From contig PYIU01000001.1 of assembly GCA_003415625.1 (NCBI GenBank), positions 6,264,210-6,328,209 of the forward strand: a stretch of 64,000 nt of DNA. Direction: 5' to 3'. This DNA comes from Aquanectria penicillioides (Eukaryota > Ascomycota > Sordariomycetes > Hypocreales > Nectriaceae). Position 1 is the first letter of the stretch. The number at the start of each line of letters is the position of its first letter. This document shows positions 1-12,128 of this stretch, piece by piece. Below the pieces are notes generated by a model. The model searched no databases. It had not been told where the DNA came from and was given only the letters and a program-made list of their open reading frames with translations. The position numbers were made by a program, and so were the translations under genes.

Positions 1-1136
1 CGCTGCGCGGAGTCACGGAACAAACGCAACTCCTTCTTCTGCTTAGCTGAGAGGTGCTTCACATCGCCCTGGAGAATCTCACGGGCGCTCCTGCGAAGGC
101 GCCGAAGACGACCAGTCTGGAGGTAAAGCTCATCCTCGGCGCTGAGTTCCACGGCCGCATCGGCAGCCTCACCATCTTCACCCTCAGCAGCTTCTCCGTC
201 AGCAGGCTTAGCCTTCTTGCTTCGAAGTCGCTCAACGGCATCATCCTCAAGCTTTCTTCGGCCTTTAATGCTCTGCTCAAGAGGCGCATTCGCCTTCTGG
301 GGCTTCTGAACACCAGTACCGTAAAGGACCTTTTCGATATCAACTTGGAACATGTCACCGGGGTTGAGCTGATACGATGGGTGGATCATCTGTTTGGGGT
401 TAGCAAGACAATAAAACCAACGTCAAATGCTCTCAATTCTCAAGGAACCATACCTTCTTGCCATTGACCTTCACGGCTCCGTGAATGACGAACTGGCGAG
501 CCTGGCGCACACTGCTGGCGAACAAAGCACGGAAAACAGCGGTGTCAAGTCTTCGCTCAAGGGGAGCAAAGGTCATTTGCATATACGGAGTCATATCTCC
601 GAAATGCTCAGACAACATCGTGTTGACATCTCCAAACCCGGCGACTCGCTGGCCTGGGTGGGACGGGTTTCGTTTGTTGCTGCTGGCCTTGGGCACTCGC
701 GAATACGTCTCAGCTGACAAGTCCAGGGTGCTAAGACCAGACCCACGACCGGCAGCTTGTTCAGATCCATCATTTGCCGCAAGGTACTCGGGGGGCATAT
801 CGACAGCGGAGTTGAGGCGTCGTGAGAACATGCGCACCCACTTCTTCTCGGGGATGTGCTCGCCGTGGTAGGATCGGGTTTTCGACTTGGCGGCCCATTT
901 CTGCTGGAAAAAGGTGGCTCGGCCATTGACGAGAGGCTCTCGAGCGGCCGCACGAGCGATATTATAGAGGTTGAATTTGTTCCATGATTGCCTCAGTTTC
1001 TGTGTTGATTCTTGTCAGCCGATTGGGATTCCGGGTGGCGATATGCTAGAGGAAGCTAAAAAAAAAACGTCATGAACAAAAAGGATTCAATACTTACTGG
1101 GCGAGTAAGACTGTAGAATCTCCAGGGCTTGCGCAT
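1..1136 (-). CDS. NAM9: Mitochondrial small-subunit ribosomal protein uS4m (NAM9-like), partial
   Basis: This protein binds rRNA in the mitochondrial small ribosomal subunit. Three exons are visible: 1136-1098 (13 codons, starting [10 protein letters not shown]), 999-454 and 389 to the window edge. The introns begin GTAAGT and GTATGG and end CAG. The start is the ATG at 1136, which gives the basic N-terminus ([13 protein letters not shown] then [10 protein letters not shown]) that I associate with fungal NAM9. An S4 RNA-binding domain spans the second intron: [20 protein letters not shown], then [12 protein letters not shown], then [16 protein letters not shown] charged Lys/Glu-rich segment follows. 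The coding sequence is still open at base 1, so the C-terminus is missing. It is divergent from CTF18 across about 350 bp. The family call is firm; the exact ortholog name is inferred from the N-terminus and the S4 domain. Confidence 0.87.
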
Positions 1137-1485
1137 CTTGACGAATTGAGGCCCGCGATACTGGAAACTGGGCACGTCGTGATGAGCTTGAAGAGCCAAT
1201 TTTTTGGTCCCGAGTCGAGCTGGGCCAACGGATTATCCCGGCGGTCCGACCACACCAAGATTCGTCCATTTTTGGAAGCAGTTGGCTGCTGACCTAATCA
1301 AGCAGGGATCTGACCAGAATAAGTGGGACCGCAAATCGAGACGCGACTCAATTAAACAGACGCGTCGCGGGCCACGGGATGTCTCATACCCTCCTTGTCC
1401 GTGGGGAGAAACCAAATCAACAAGTTACGAAATCTTTCACAACCAGGAAAATCGTGTAGATTCTCACGGTTTTCCATTTTCGAAA
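1137..1485. promoter_or_regulatory. Divergent NAM9/CTF18 intergenic region
   Basis: About 350 bp separates the two start codons. The reading frame of CTF18 stays open upstream to about 1204 but contains no earlier ATG, so this stretch is read as shared 5' untranslated and promoter sequence. No TATA box stands out. Confidence 0.5.
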
Positions 1486-4435
1486 ATGCTGTCTGCCTCC
1501 TCACCTATCACTTTCCCAAAAAGCTCCTCACCTCCGGCGCCGAAGCGCACCAAACCCCACAGCCATGGTCCTCCAAAGCCAAAAGCTCGAGGGCCATTCA
1601 TCGTCGAAGACGACGACTCTGACGAAGAAGATGAAGTTGTCGAACCCTCAGAGCATATAGCAAAGCGACCTATGCTCGAAGATCCGCGAGAAAGCAATGC
1701 AAGACATAGTACTAGTGTTGCCATCAACACCCATTCTGGCGACAACCCCGATGTCGCTTCAGAGGACTCAAGACCACAAATCTCCCTCCCAGCTTGGCCC
1801 AGCCAGCGGCCTCTTTTTTCAACTTCATTATTGAGTGTACTGACTCCGAAATCATACACTGTCAGGGGGTGCAATGGCAAGGCAACAACGATTAAGGAGC
1901 GCAAGACGTGCGCTGCCCCATCATATGAAACGATGGTTGCCGCCCGGTCAAAAACCAAAGAAGGACGAGCGAAACGAAGTTACTACGGGATCGAGATCCA
2001 CGAACTCATCAGTGCAGCAAACGCAGAAATTGCCAGCAAGCAGCAGACACAACCCCCAGAACCAAGTGCCCCGATACGATCAGTCGAGACGGCACCAACA
2101 ACTGGCAAGAAGCCGAAGCGAACACTGCTATGGACGGAAAAGTATCGTGCTCGGAATTTTATGGACCTCTGCGGCGATGATGGTACCAACAGAATGGTGT
2201 TGCGATGGCTGAAGAAGTGGGATCCATTGGTATTCCCCGGCGCATCCAAGGCAAAGTCGGTGGTTGCAAGACGACCAGGCATGAAACAACAGGATGAGGA
2301 GGACAAGCCACACAGGAAGATTCTCATGCTTACAGGCCCTCCAGGTTTGGGCAAGACGACACTCGCACACGTGTGCGCTAGACAAGCGGGATACGATGTT
2401 ATGGAGATCAATGCCAGCGACGACCGGAGTCGAGACGTGGTGAAGAACCGAATTCGAACAAGTCTGGGCACCGAGAGTGTTAAGAATGTTACCAATCGCA
2501 AAGATGGTGATGGGCCCCAAAAAGTCGCAAAGCCCGCATGCGTCATTGTCGATGAAGTCGACGGTGTAGTATCAGGATCTGGAGCCTCAGGAGAAGGTGG
2601 CTTCGTCAAGGCCCTCATCGACTTGGTCCTCCTCGACCAAAAAAACAGCTCTGGTACTTCTGCAACCCAAAATCATAGCCGCAAGAAGAAGGGAGATGAC
2701 TTCCGACAAATGCGCCCTCTCATTCTTATCTGCAACGATGTATACCACCCCTCGCTTCGACCGCTTCGACAGTCTAACTTGGCGGAAATCATCCATGTTG
2801 GCAAGCCCTCGGTTGACGCTGTCGTTGGTCGGTTGAAGAACGTGTTTGAGAAAGAAGGTATTCCCTGTGACAAGGACGCAGCGCGGAAGCTATGCGAGGC
2901 AGCATGGGGAATGAGCAGCGGCATCGATGCCAAACGAGGGGCTGAGAGTACGGTGGAAGGCGATCTACGAGGCGTCATGGTTGTGGGTGAGTGGGTAGCT
3001 GGCCGCTTCCGTTCAACCCCCGTTGATGGCGCCGGGCGCCTCACCAGGCAGTGGATTGAACATCATGTCCTCGGCGATTTGGCCAAGGGAGGCGGCGGAG
3101 CTCGCGGCTTGGGTAGAGGTGGCGTGAAGGATATTGTGTCCCGACTCTTCCAGGAGGGTGGTGGCTTCCCCAAGCAGGCCATGAACCTATCCGAGTCCAA
3201 GACAAAGCACGAACAGCCTCAAGCCGAGCTGGGCTTCGGTGAACAACAAAAGAAGTACGCCATGGAGCGACTACAACACATGATTGAAACAAGCGGCGAG
3301 ATCAGCCATGTCATGACAGAGGTCTTTGCTGAGTATCCAAACCGAGACTTCAACGACGATCTATACCTTACCAAGCCCAACCAGGCGTACGACTGGTTGC
3401 ACTTCCACGATACCTGCCAGTCCCGCCTCTACGCCAGTCAGGAATGGGAACTTGCGCCGTATCTCAGCCAACCGGTCCTTGCTTGCCACCACCTCTTCGC
3501 CTCCCCCAAACGCCATATCCCTAACATGGGCTACGATCGACGTTGGGGCGGTGATGCCGAGGACGAAGCGCCACCGCTGCCTTTCTCTGGCCCCGAGCGG
3601 ACTATCAGGCGAACGAAGCAGAGCGACACAACCGCGCCCAGTTGCAGGGCTTGCAGAGCCAGCTCCCACCTACGCTGATGCGGTCGTTCCGCAGCGTGGA
3701 AGACGTGGCTGCCGAATTCCTGCCGTACCTGGTCCGTCTCGTCTCGCCCGACGTCAAGCCCGTTGTTGTAGGCGGCAGCCAAGGCACTACGGCTTCAGTG
3801 CGCAAAGAGAGCGAGCGCGCCATGGTCAAACGTGCCTCGGAGGTGCTCGCAGAAATCGGAATCCTGGTCCAGAAGGGCAAGATCGAGAGCGAGTCGCCCA
3901 TGAATCGAGGTGCTCAATATGTCTACCGGTTGGAACCGTAAGTGCCTTTTCCCCCTCAGCACTCGGCATCCGTGTGAACCCATTGCTGATATCGTATAAT
4001 AGTGACCTTGACGCCCTCGCCACCTTCGAAACAGGTGCCGCTCTGCTCCTCTCCCAGGCCCCAACGCGCTACGCGGTGCGCCAGGTTCTCGACCAGGAAC
4101 TCAAGCTCACTATCGCGGCCCGAGAAGCCCTCGCCCGGCAGGCTCGCTTCCAGGCCGGCAACCCCTTGGGCCACGACCACTTCGCCTTCGACAACAAGGA
4201 GAACGCTAAGGCCAAGGCTGCCGAGGAGGCGGCCAAGGAAGAGAGCTTGATCAAGCGTGACTTCTTTGGGCGCGTCATCGTGTCTCGTCCGCTGGCCGAA
4301 GCGACTGGCAACGGCAACGAGAAGCGGTCCAAAGAGCAGGAGAAGGAGCGCAAGGTGTGGGTGACGTATCATGAAGGCTTGAATAATGCAGTGAGGAAGC
4401 CGATGTCGTTGCAGGAGTTCATGAGAGGCCTATAA
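1486..4435 (+). CDS. CTF18: Chromosome transmission fidelity protein 18 (alternative clamp loader large subunit), with a 1-base frameshift
   Basis: Ctf18 replaces Rfc1 in an alternative RFC clamp loader that acts on PCNA in sister-chromatid cohesion and the replication checkpoint. The start is the first ATG in frame, at 1486 (MLSASSPITF). The protein has an acidic, disordered N-terminus (EDDDSDEEDEVVE), then the AAA+ module: LLWTEKYRARNFMDLCGDD, Walker A GPPGLGKTTLA, INASDDRS, and Walker B VIVDEVDG. A C-terminal Ctf18 region follows. One intron (3938-4002, GTAAGT...TAG) splits a Pro codon before DLDALATFE. The frame breaks at the C run 3591-3594: reading GGC CCC CGA GCG restores DYQANEAERHNRAQLQ and the rest of the conserved C-terminus. 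With one C restored the product would be about 961 aa. Exons are 1486-3937 and 4003-4435. It converges on the b2-like gene across 257 bp. Confidence 0.9.
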
Positions 4436-4692
4436 GGGAGCGGTTCCAGGATATGTACTTATTTCCGCATGGCATGGCTAGGATACACTTGGGTGAGGCC
4501 GGGGAATGATATTATGATAATTTTAAAATAGATGGCATTCATATAATATATGATATATGCTTTGGTTGTAAAAAGTCTCTGTCTCTTCTATTCCAAACAG
4601 TTTATACATCTAGGCCCAATCATGGCAACCCGCTTATCATTCTTCCCCTTCTACCGCTTCCGTCTAGTCGCTTTATCCAAACATGACCTCTT

Positions 4693-6484
4693 TTACAACT
4701 TCGACTTGGGTCTCTGGGACGGCACGGCCAGCGGGTCGTACACAGTCGATGACAGGTTATCGGCGTGGTATGCGGAGTGGTTGAACAAGCTGCGGATGTC
4801 GAGCAGGCCGGAGTGCAGCTCATCGATGCGGTTGCAGCCGATGAGGCGCATGTTCATCTCGAGCTCGTCCTTGAGGAGCTGCATGGCGCGCTCAACACCG
4901 GGCTGGCCGTAGGCGCTCATGGCGTAAAGGAAGGGTCGGCCGATACCAACACCACGGGCTCCAAGGCAGAGGGCCTTGAGGATATCGGTTCCACGGCGGA
5001 TACCACCGTCGATGTAAACTTCAATCTTGTCCTGCAGGCCCTGCTCACGCAACACAGGCATGGTCTCGGCAAGGACCTCAATAGCAGAGCGAGAGAACTC
5101 GAGCTGACGACCACCGTGGTTAGAGAGGACGACACCCTCGCATCCGTACTCGATGGCCTTGAGGACATCCTCAACACGCTGGACACCCTTGATGATGATG
5201 GGCATCTTGGTAATGCTCTGGAACCAGGGGATATCATCCCAGCACAGGGCGGGGTCGATGAAGCTGGAGATGGCACGAGCGGCGCCCTGGCTGTTATCCG
5301 TCTCCTCACCCTCCTGGACCTTGCTGCCGGGGTCTGTGAACTTGGATCGCATGTCCTTCTCACGACGACCCAGCTGAGGAGCATCGACGGTGATGAACAG
5401 ACCCTTGCAGCCACGTTTCTCGGCGTGCTGGACAATCTTGCGGGCGATTTCGCGGTCCTTGTTTACGTAGAGCTGAAGCCACTGGACCTGGTCGCCGGCT
5501 TTAGCATCAACAATTTCATCGAATGAGCAAGAAGCAAGAGTGGGAATCATCTGGATAACATCGTGCTTGCCCGAGGCTCGTGTGAGGACGACCTCGCCCT
5601 CATGATGGCCGAGCTTGCCGAGAGCAGTAGCGGTAACATAGACGGGGATTGAGGTCTTGGTGCCGAGCATGGTGGTAGAGATGTCGACATTTTCGACGTT
5701 GACGAGGACCTTGGGGCGGAACCAGATGCGGTGGAAAGCGCCGTGGTTCTCTCGGAGAGTCTATATTATGCTGGTCAGCACTTGCGTGAATGGGGATATG
5801 CGCCCAAATTATTGTTCAGAAACGAGGCCTCATACAATCTCGTCATCGGCGGCACTTGAGTAGTATCCCCAAGCGCCCTTCTTCATAACACGACGGGCCA
5901 CAGCCTCAAAATCGAGTAGGTTATAGCATTGCGACAGCAGCGGCTTTTGGGCGACACGCTCTAAGCGTTCAACCTCATCGGGATCCTCCTCCTTGACCTC
6001 CTGCTCGACAGTGTCCATGTCAACGGGGCCGAGGTGCTTGGAGGCATCGAGGTACTTGTCCAGGGTGTCGGGGGGGTGAATAGGCTCGTACTCTTCGGTG
6101 GCGTCCTTGCCCTGCATGTAATTGTGAGATGGGATGCGACAGACATGAGAAGCTAAGCAGCGGGTAATGACGTACGGCATATCTGAGAATGATTTTTTGG
6201 CCTCCGGGATGCTCTGTTGCGCGAGAGTCAGCTTGCTTTTGCTGCGGCAGGCTTGCTTGGCCACATGGCAAAGAGAGTTGAGAATAAGAATAAGGTCAGG
6301 AACAGCAGCCAAACGAACCTGGCAGGAATTCTGTTACGTCGTATGCCTTGCCCTACGCGCGAGAGTCAGTCTCAATTGAGGGGTTGCGCATAGTCGAAAA
6401 AAGAAGGAAAGTCCTTACGTGAACAATGACCCAGCACGACTTGGCATTGTTGTGCTCGGCGACCTCTGTGCCCTTCAGCACCAT
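4693..6484 (-). CDS. Cytochrome b5 / FMN-dependent 2-hydroxyacid (L-lactate) dehydrogenase, b2-type, with C-terminal SKL
   Basis: Flavocytochrome b2-type enzymes oxidise L-lactate or related 2-hydroxyacids with FMN and pass electrons to a fused b5 heme domain. Five exons: 6484-6419, 6352-6319, 6213-6176, 6111-5836 and 5760-4693, giving about 493 aa. The b5 domain starts MVLKGTEVAEHNNAKSCWVI. Its heme ligands are His35 in EHPGG and His58 in YEPIHP. After a linker comes the FMN barrel: YYSSAADDEI, VYVTATALGKLGHHEGE, LFITVDAPQLGRREKD, the catalytic-base region VVLSNHGGRQLEF, and IDGGIRRGTD. Yeast Cyb2 has a mitochondrial presequence. Here the protein begins directly with the b5 domain and ends PKSKL, a canonical type 1 peroxisomal targeting signal. 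The substrate cannot be fixed from sequence; lactate, glycolate and mandelate are all possible for the family. Confidence 0.9.
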
Positions 6485-7983
6485 TGTGGCTCAAGGTTTT
6501 TAGGATATGGGGTGGTGATGAGTAGCTGTTGTGGTTGTGGTAGTGGCGGACAAGGTTATTGCCTTTGGCCCGAGACCGGATGGGACGTGGAATGACGACT
6601 TGCGCGCGCGCTCGCTTGGCGTGACGAGATCCGAAGCAAGGATGAGGTCGTCCGATGCGGTGATGATCCGACGGATGGTGCGTGGAGAGGAAGCGAGGTA
6701 TCTAGAAACGAGGAAGCTTCAAGAAGTATGAGATGAACAAAGGAAGAAGAGAAAAAGAAGAAAAAGAAGGAGAAGAAGAAGAAGAAGAGTATTGACAGAA
6801 GGAGGGAGGAGGAGAAGGAGCAGGCCGCGGTGACGGAAAGCCGAAGCGGTTCCGCCGCCCAAGATAGAGACGGACCGGACCCGAAAGCAACGCAACGCAC
6901 ATCGACACTGAACAAGGCAAGCACCTTGGGAGACGGACGCCCAGATTGGGGGGATGGGCAGCCAGCAACCAGCAGCAACAGCAGTGGGCAACCCACTGAG
7001 AGAGGGAGAGAAACTGCGGGGAGGGGGCACACGGGTGTGTGTGTGGATGAGCCGGGGACCCGCCAGGGGCGCGCTACTCCCCACACAATGGCTGGGAGCA
7101 GCCTGTCGCAGCCCGCGGATTAGAACCTGCACCAGGTGCCAGGCACTGCTGGGCCCCACTGAAGCTCCCCCCCAAACCGGCCTCTCCAACAGTGCGCTAC
7201 AGCGGCCTGTGCGCAATGCGGCAGGCCTGTGGTTCAGTAATTTTGCAGCCGTGACTGGTTCTGCTGGTGCTGTCGCGCGCCGCCTCTCGGCTCCTCGGGT
7301 CAATGAGGTGCGGGGTCCAGCCCGGCTTGCCCGGACCGCCCCCTTCACGATGCATCTCCGGCCCAGACCGCCTCGGGGTAAAGCAACGGCGAGCCTCACC
7401 ACTTATTCTCTCAACCTCATCTCGGGTCCCATCTTCCCTCACTAGCCGCTCAACTATCTTCTTTTTGGTTTTTTGGATTTTCGTTTCGGTGCTCTTTGAA
7501 CTTTCGCGCGTCTGCATTATAACTTGATCCATTCAATTAGCATGGGGGCTGCTCCTGGTTCCTCCCGACTTTCTATGTGCTCCCTCGAACAAGTCCCCTA
7601 AAATCTACATCATCAAAGACCGCTGCATCATGGATCCTTCCGCCGTGCCACTGTCTCGACTCAGTCCCTTCAGCAAAATAAATATATGAATAAACTTTCT
7701 TTTGACCTTCTGGTTTCTCCGAACTCGGCTGATGACTTTGCGCTCGAAGCAGTCTAGACCCCGTTGATTTCCACCCACACGGATAGTCACGGACAGTGAC
7801 GGACACGGCACCACCGGCCCCGGTCGCTCCATCTTTTCTCTCCCCAGCCCGCTCGGGGAATCGGGATATTGTCCCCGTCAAAGCTTCTACGTCTCCTCCT
7901 CTTGTCTCCTCTTCCCCATCCCCCTCCCTCTCCCTCTTTGTCTTCGTCCTCGTCTTCGTCCTAATCTTCTTCGCCATTCCCGA
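6485..7983. promoter_or_regulatory. Intergenic region upstream of the b2-type gene and downstream of BRO1
   Basis: About 1.5 kb without a convincing gene. It holds a purine-rich tract (GAA/AAG-rich, about 6721-6810), then GC-richer sequence with no conserved reading frame. ORFs in this stretch are low-complexity and overlap in all frames. Confidence 0.5.
6728..6812. repeat. GAA/AAG-rich polypurine tract
   Basis: An almost unbroken run of A and G with GAAGAA and AAGAAG units, about 240-330 bp upstream of the b2-type start codon. On the transcribed strand it is a CT tract, a common promoter/leader element in filamentous fungi. Its role here is inferred. Confidence 0.6.
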
Positions 7984-10900
7984 TTATTTCCATGCGTTCA
8001 GCCCAGCCCACGGGTCGTGCTGCTGTGGCTGTGCGCTCTGTGGATGCGCGCTCGTAGGATCATACTCTTGGTTGCCGTAGTGGATTGTCTGTTGCGGTCC
8101 TAGAGGAGGGGGCCCGGGGGGAGGCGGTGGCGGCACGAAGCCCGGAGGCATGTAACCCCCCTGCGGCTGCGGCTGCGGGCTTCCAAATGAGCCAAAGGAT
8201 TGGTGCTGCTGTCCAAACGTCGTCTGGTTAGGTGGTGGCGACGCCGGGCCTCGCATGGCACTCATGCTAAATGTTGTCTGGTTGGGGGGTGGGGAAGTAG
8301 GCCCTTGGGTCCGGCCGTACTGGCTTGGGTTGTACGTCGGCTGCGCAAATGTATTAATGGGAGGCGGGCTGAAGGACTGCGTCGTTTGTTGACCTGGGAA
8401 GCTTTGGTACGCCTGCTGCTGCACCGCCTGCTGTTGGGGAGGAGACGAAGTAGGAACCTGATACTGTCCCTGGTAGTTCGAGTATCGAGATGCCTGGCCA
8501 GATTGGAATTGGGGCGGCGCTGGTGCAGGTCGGTTTGTTGGCTGCGGCGATGACTTGGTAGGTTCCATGGACATCCTGTCCATGAGCTCCCGCAATCGTT
8601 CTCGTTCCATCTCGGCCTGCGAGTTTTTGTTCGAAGACCGCTCCTGTTCAATCTGATTCAGAAGCTGGGCTCCCTCTGCCCTGCGGTTGTTGACGAATGA
8701 TTCGACATTCTTCTCCAGGCTTTCTACTGTCTCTCGCATTTCGGCGTACCAGTTCTTGGCACTGTGTAGTCCGGCTTCCAGGTCCAGGAACTCCTGGTAC
8801 GCGCGCTTATACCGGTTGACAACCGTCGATCGGTGCCGCTGAACGTTCTCATACTTGCTCTGCTCCGACTGGACCCTCTTGTCTTGCAAAAGCTTATTAA
8901 ACGCCAGTGTCAGCTCCTTCATCAGACTCGACTGCTTGTGGTTCGCTTGTAGAAGTCGGTTCTGGTGGGGCCGGAACTTTTCAAGCTCCTGCTCAAACAG
9001 CTGCGTCTCATAGTTGGATATCGACTTCTTGTTAAGGATCAGGATTTGAGAAATGTCATCGTTGTGAGCCTACCGGTTATTAGCACAGGCGACCTCAGGG
9101 CGGCTAACGGACAAACAGACCTTTTCTTTCAAGTCTTTGAGCACTTGGTTCCGCTCTCGCTTGATCAGACTGAGCTTCTTCAGGATGTCCTCCACCTTGT
9201 TGATCTGCTCCACCACACTAGGTCCTTCTTCGAAGTCGGTATCCAACAGGTTTGGCTCGATGCCTGCTGGGCTGGCAGCGTTGCTGCCCTTGGCTCGGGC
9301 TTGAGCCACAGCTCTGTGAAACAGTTGATCTACTTCGCCCGTCTGAGCCGCTCGCCGCATCTCGTCAAAGTCCAGCTCATTTAAGCGCAACTTGCTCGCT
9401 AGCTGATTATCACTCCTCGAAGCCTCGTCAAGTGCCTCGCGGTAGTTACGAATATCGCCTCGCAAAGTCGTCGTCAATCTCGAGCTTGGCTGCTGCGTCC
9501 ATTCACTTTCGTACTTGGATCGCATCTTCTCACACACGCCTTCCTCCATATCTAGCGACTTTGTGCCCTTTTCCAACATGGAAAGAATGGACTCCCTCTC
9601 AGTCCTCAGGGAATCGAAGATGGTAACAGGGTTCTCGTGATCAGAGACGTCCTCGCACCATTGCCGGAAATCCTCGTCAGGGAGAATGTCCTGGTCAAAG
9701 CCTCCTTTCAACACCTGAAGCGCTCCTGGGAGTCGGAGATAGTCCAGGCTTGCTTCCATCTCGCCATTGGCAGTGTCCACCCTCTCTGTCTCCGCTCTTA
9801 CTAGCTTGGCCTTCTCCTCGTCGTACAAACTCGCCGACTCCGTCACGGCAAAGGGGACAATCTTGCCGAAAAGGTCGGGGCCAGTGATTCGCTGGATATC
9901 TTGGCCAGCATAGAGCTCGCTAACTGGAATAGGCTTCGCGGCCGGGAGTTTACCAACGGGCTCCAGGCTCGCCTCAGCAGGAACGTTTTGATGGTAGATG
10001 TAATCATTGTCTTTTAGAAGTTCCTGCAATTTGTTCTGGACAGTGGAGTGGTGTCGCTTGGCGATTTCTTGGAGGAGTCCGCTACATTCAGCATTGAGGT
10101 TGGAGCTTGGGGGCATTGAGCTAGGGAAGTTTCGAGCTACCCGATCAGCCTCCTTCGCATGAGCTTCAGCGACCTGAAGTCGGCCAACCGCAATACCATG
10201 TTGATTAGCATCGTCATCTGCGAGAGCTTGGTAGTATTGCGCCATGGAGTTCAGGACATTGGTTTTGATCTGGCACGTGTTAGCTCAGCCTGCAACTTGA
10301 CAAGGTGCGGGTAGTTCATAGCCCCTCGAAAATATTTGGGGGCGAGAGGCTTACCTGGACAAACATCAACCAAACTTTCTCGAAAATGGCCTTGTTGACG
10401 TTCTCCTGAACCCCTTCCAGAGCCTGGCCGTAAAGATAGGCGGCTTGCGCAGCGAGCTTCGCGAGCAGTCCAATCTTCTTCTTGTCTGCGATTTGCTTTT
10501 CAAGAAACACTTCCTGGGCTTGGGCAAGCATGATGTTAATGAGAGCCTTGACGGTTTCCCTGCTTAGGTCGGACGAGGGAGCATGAAGGAAATTCTCATT
10601 GATGTAAGTAAACATGCCCGCAGAGGCCTGAAATGAGTGGTAAGCGGTTTTGAGAGCAGATTCCTCAGCGCGGTCTTGGGCGGCGGCATGGCAAGAGAGA
10701 ATGGCAGAGATGTTGAAGATGATGGAGGCTTTTTCGAAGGCAAGGGAATATTGGGCAGTGGACTTGTGGGTGAAGGCATCAAACCTGCACATGGTAACAC
10801 AAAAGATTAGTATTACGAATCTTCGTCTCTGGAAATCTCACATCATCGTGAGGAGGTGATGACAGATGACGTACCATGTAAATGATATTTTGATGTGTTG

Positions 10901-11152
10901 CTCGTCGACGGGGAAGCGCAAGTCGAGGAGCTCGAGCTGGCCATAGTATCGGTAGAGCATATCCCTCCCGGCAGTGCTGTCCTTTCCGGCGCCCCTCATG
11001 TCCTGCCTCAGGCGGTTGAGGGTGGCACATTCTTCCGCATATCGCTCGGGATCATCACCGTACGTGTCACGAATGTACGACTTGAGTGGCGCAACCCAGT
11101 CAATCTCGTTAGTGGCCTTGAGAGGCACCGAGATCATGGGAGACTGGGACAT
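7984..11152 (-). CDS. BRO1: BRO1-domain vacuolar protein-sorting protein (ESCRT-III adaptor)
   Basis: Bro1 binds Snf7 of ESCRT-III and recruits the deubiquitinase Doa4 during multivesicular-body sorting at endosomes. Four exons (11152-10875, 10784-10355, 10269-9121, 9069-7984) give about 980 aa. The start MSQSPMISVPLKATNEIDWV is typical of the BRO1 branch rather than PalA/Rim20. The BRO1 domain covers about residues 1-390 and includes FEKASIIFNISAILSCHAA and YLYGQALEGVQENVNKAIFE. The V-shaped coiled-coil domain follows, ending near residue 750 (LRELMDRMSMEP). A Pro/Gln-rich tail has two copies of SPPPNQTTF, a PPPPPPGPPP stretch and the C-terminus DPWAGLNAWK. Introns have GTACGT, GTAAGC and GTCTGT donors. 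All frames join cleanly. Confidence 0.93.
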
Positions 11153-11668
11153 GGCAGGCGACGGCAGTGTGCGACTGCGTCTCTATAGAGTAAAGGCGGC
11201 TCGAGGGCAGATTGGAAGCCCGGTGGATCGTGGGCCGCCGGCCAGGTGCATGCGGCGTGCGCGGGCGCAGAGGAGACGGAGGATGGACGACCGGCAGAGG
11301 ATGGAGAATAGACGGGCGGAGGCGGCGGCGGCGAGCTAGGTGAGAGATTGAGGGAGCCGGTTGGCGGGAAGCGAGGACGGAGCGGTCGCCTGCGATGCGG
11401 CCTGGTCTGGTGGGTTCTCGTCGGCGTGCGTTGCGGAGGAATCGAGCGAAGCGAGGGCGGGTCGGCGGGAGGTGTTTTGGGGGCTACGGCGGACGCGGCG
11501 GCGGGGAGACGAGGCCGGAGCGCAGGAGGCGAGGGGGGATGTCGATCGCCGGTCGGGACGGAGGGGGAGGGCACGGCCGTGCTGCCAGGCAGTGAAGGTT
11601 GACAGCAGCCAAGGTGCGGAGGCCACGAGGGAGGTTTGAGCGAGGTGGGAGGTCCGAGGTCGAGATCA

Positions 11669-11690
11669 GGTAAGGTAAGGTAAGGTAATG
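11669..11690. repeat. GGTAA pentanucleotide tandem repeat
   Basis: About four tandem copies of GGTAA in the gene-free region upstream of BRO1. It reads as a simple sequence repeat. Confidence 0.75.
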
Positions 11691-12100
11691 TAGGTCGACG
11701 TCGATGCCCACGGAGCGGGGTCCGAGTGTAACCAGGTCGGCGGGCGGCGGTGACGAAATAGGCACCTTAGAGCCCAAGCCAAGGGCAGGATAGCGGGAGA
11801 GCAAGCAGAAAGCTGGCCTGGACGCAGGCTGGTGGGGGGTGAAGATGGAGTCGGGTCTGACGGGTCTGACGGGCGCCAAAGACTGCGAGGAAGCCAGAGG
11901 CTGCCGAAACACGAAACGATGCGAAACGGGGCAGGATAAAACACCTGCCAGCGACTGGAGAAACAGGGAGGACGGTTTCCCTTGGGTCCCGATGCACTGA
12001 TGCAGCCCCGTGAGGACGACGTGGGAGTTCACTGGCTGGTGAGAGGGAGAGGGGACCCAGCGGCCAAGTGCGAGTGTGGTGGTGAGTACGGAGTATGCGT

Positions 12101-12128
12101 ATGTGTGTGTGTGTGTGTGTGTGTGTGG
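12101..12128. repeat. GT dinucleotide microsatellite
   Basis: An unbroken TG/GT run of about 28 bp, roughly 1 kb upstream of the BRO1 start codon. Confidence 0.85.

Noticed and set aside
3591..3678. CTF18 frame change explained by an intron
   Set aside because: No suitable donor and acceptor pair is visible, and a single added base joins conserved sequence directly.
4765..5526. Long plus-strand frame (253 aa) opposite the b2-type dehydrogenase
   Set aside because: Antisense shadow; the minus strand carries FMN-dehydrogenase motifs.
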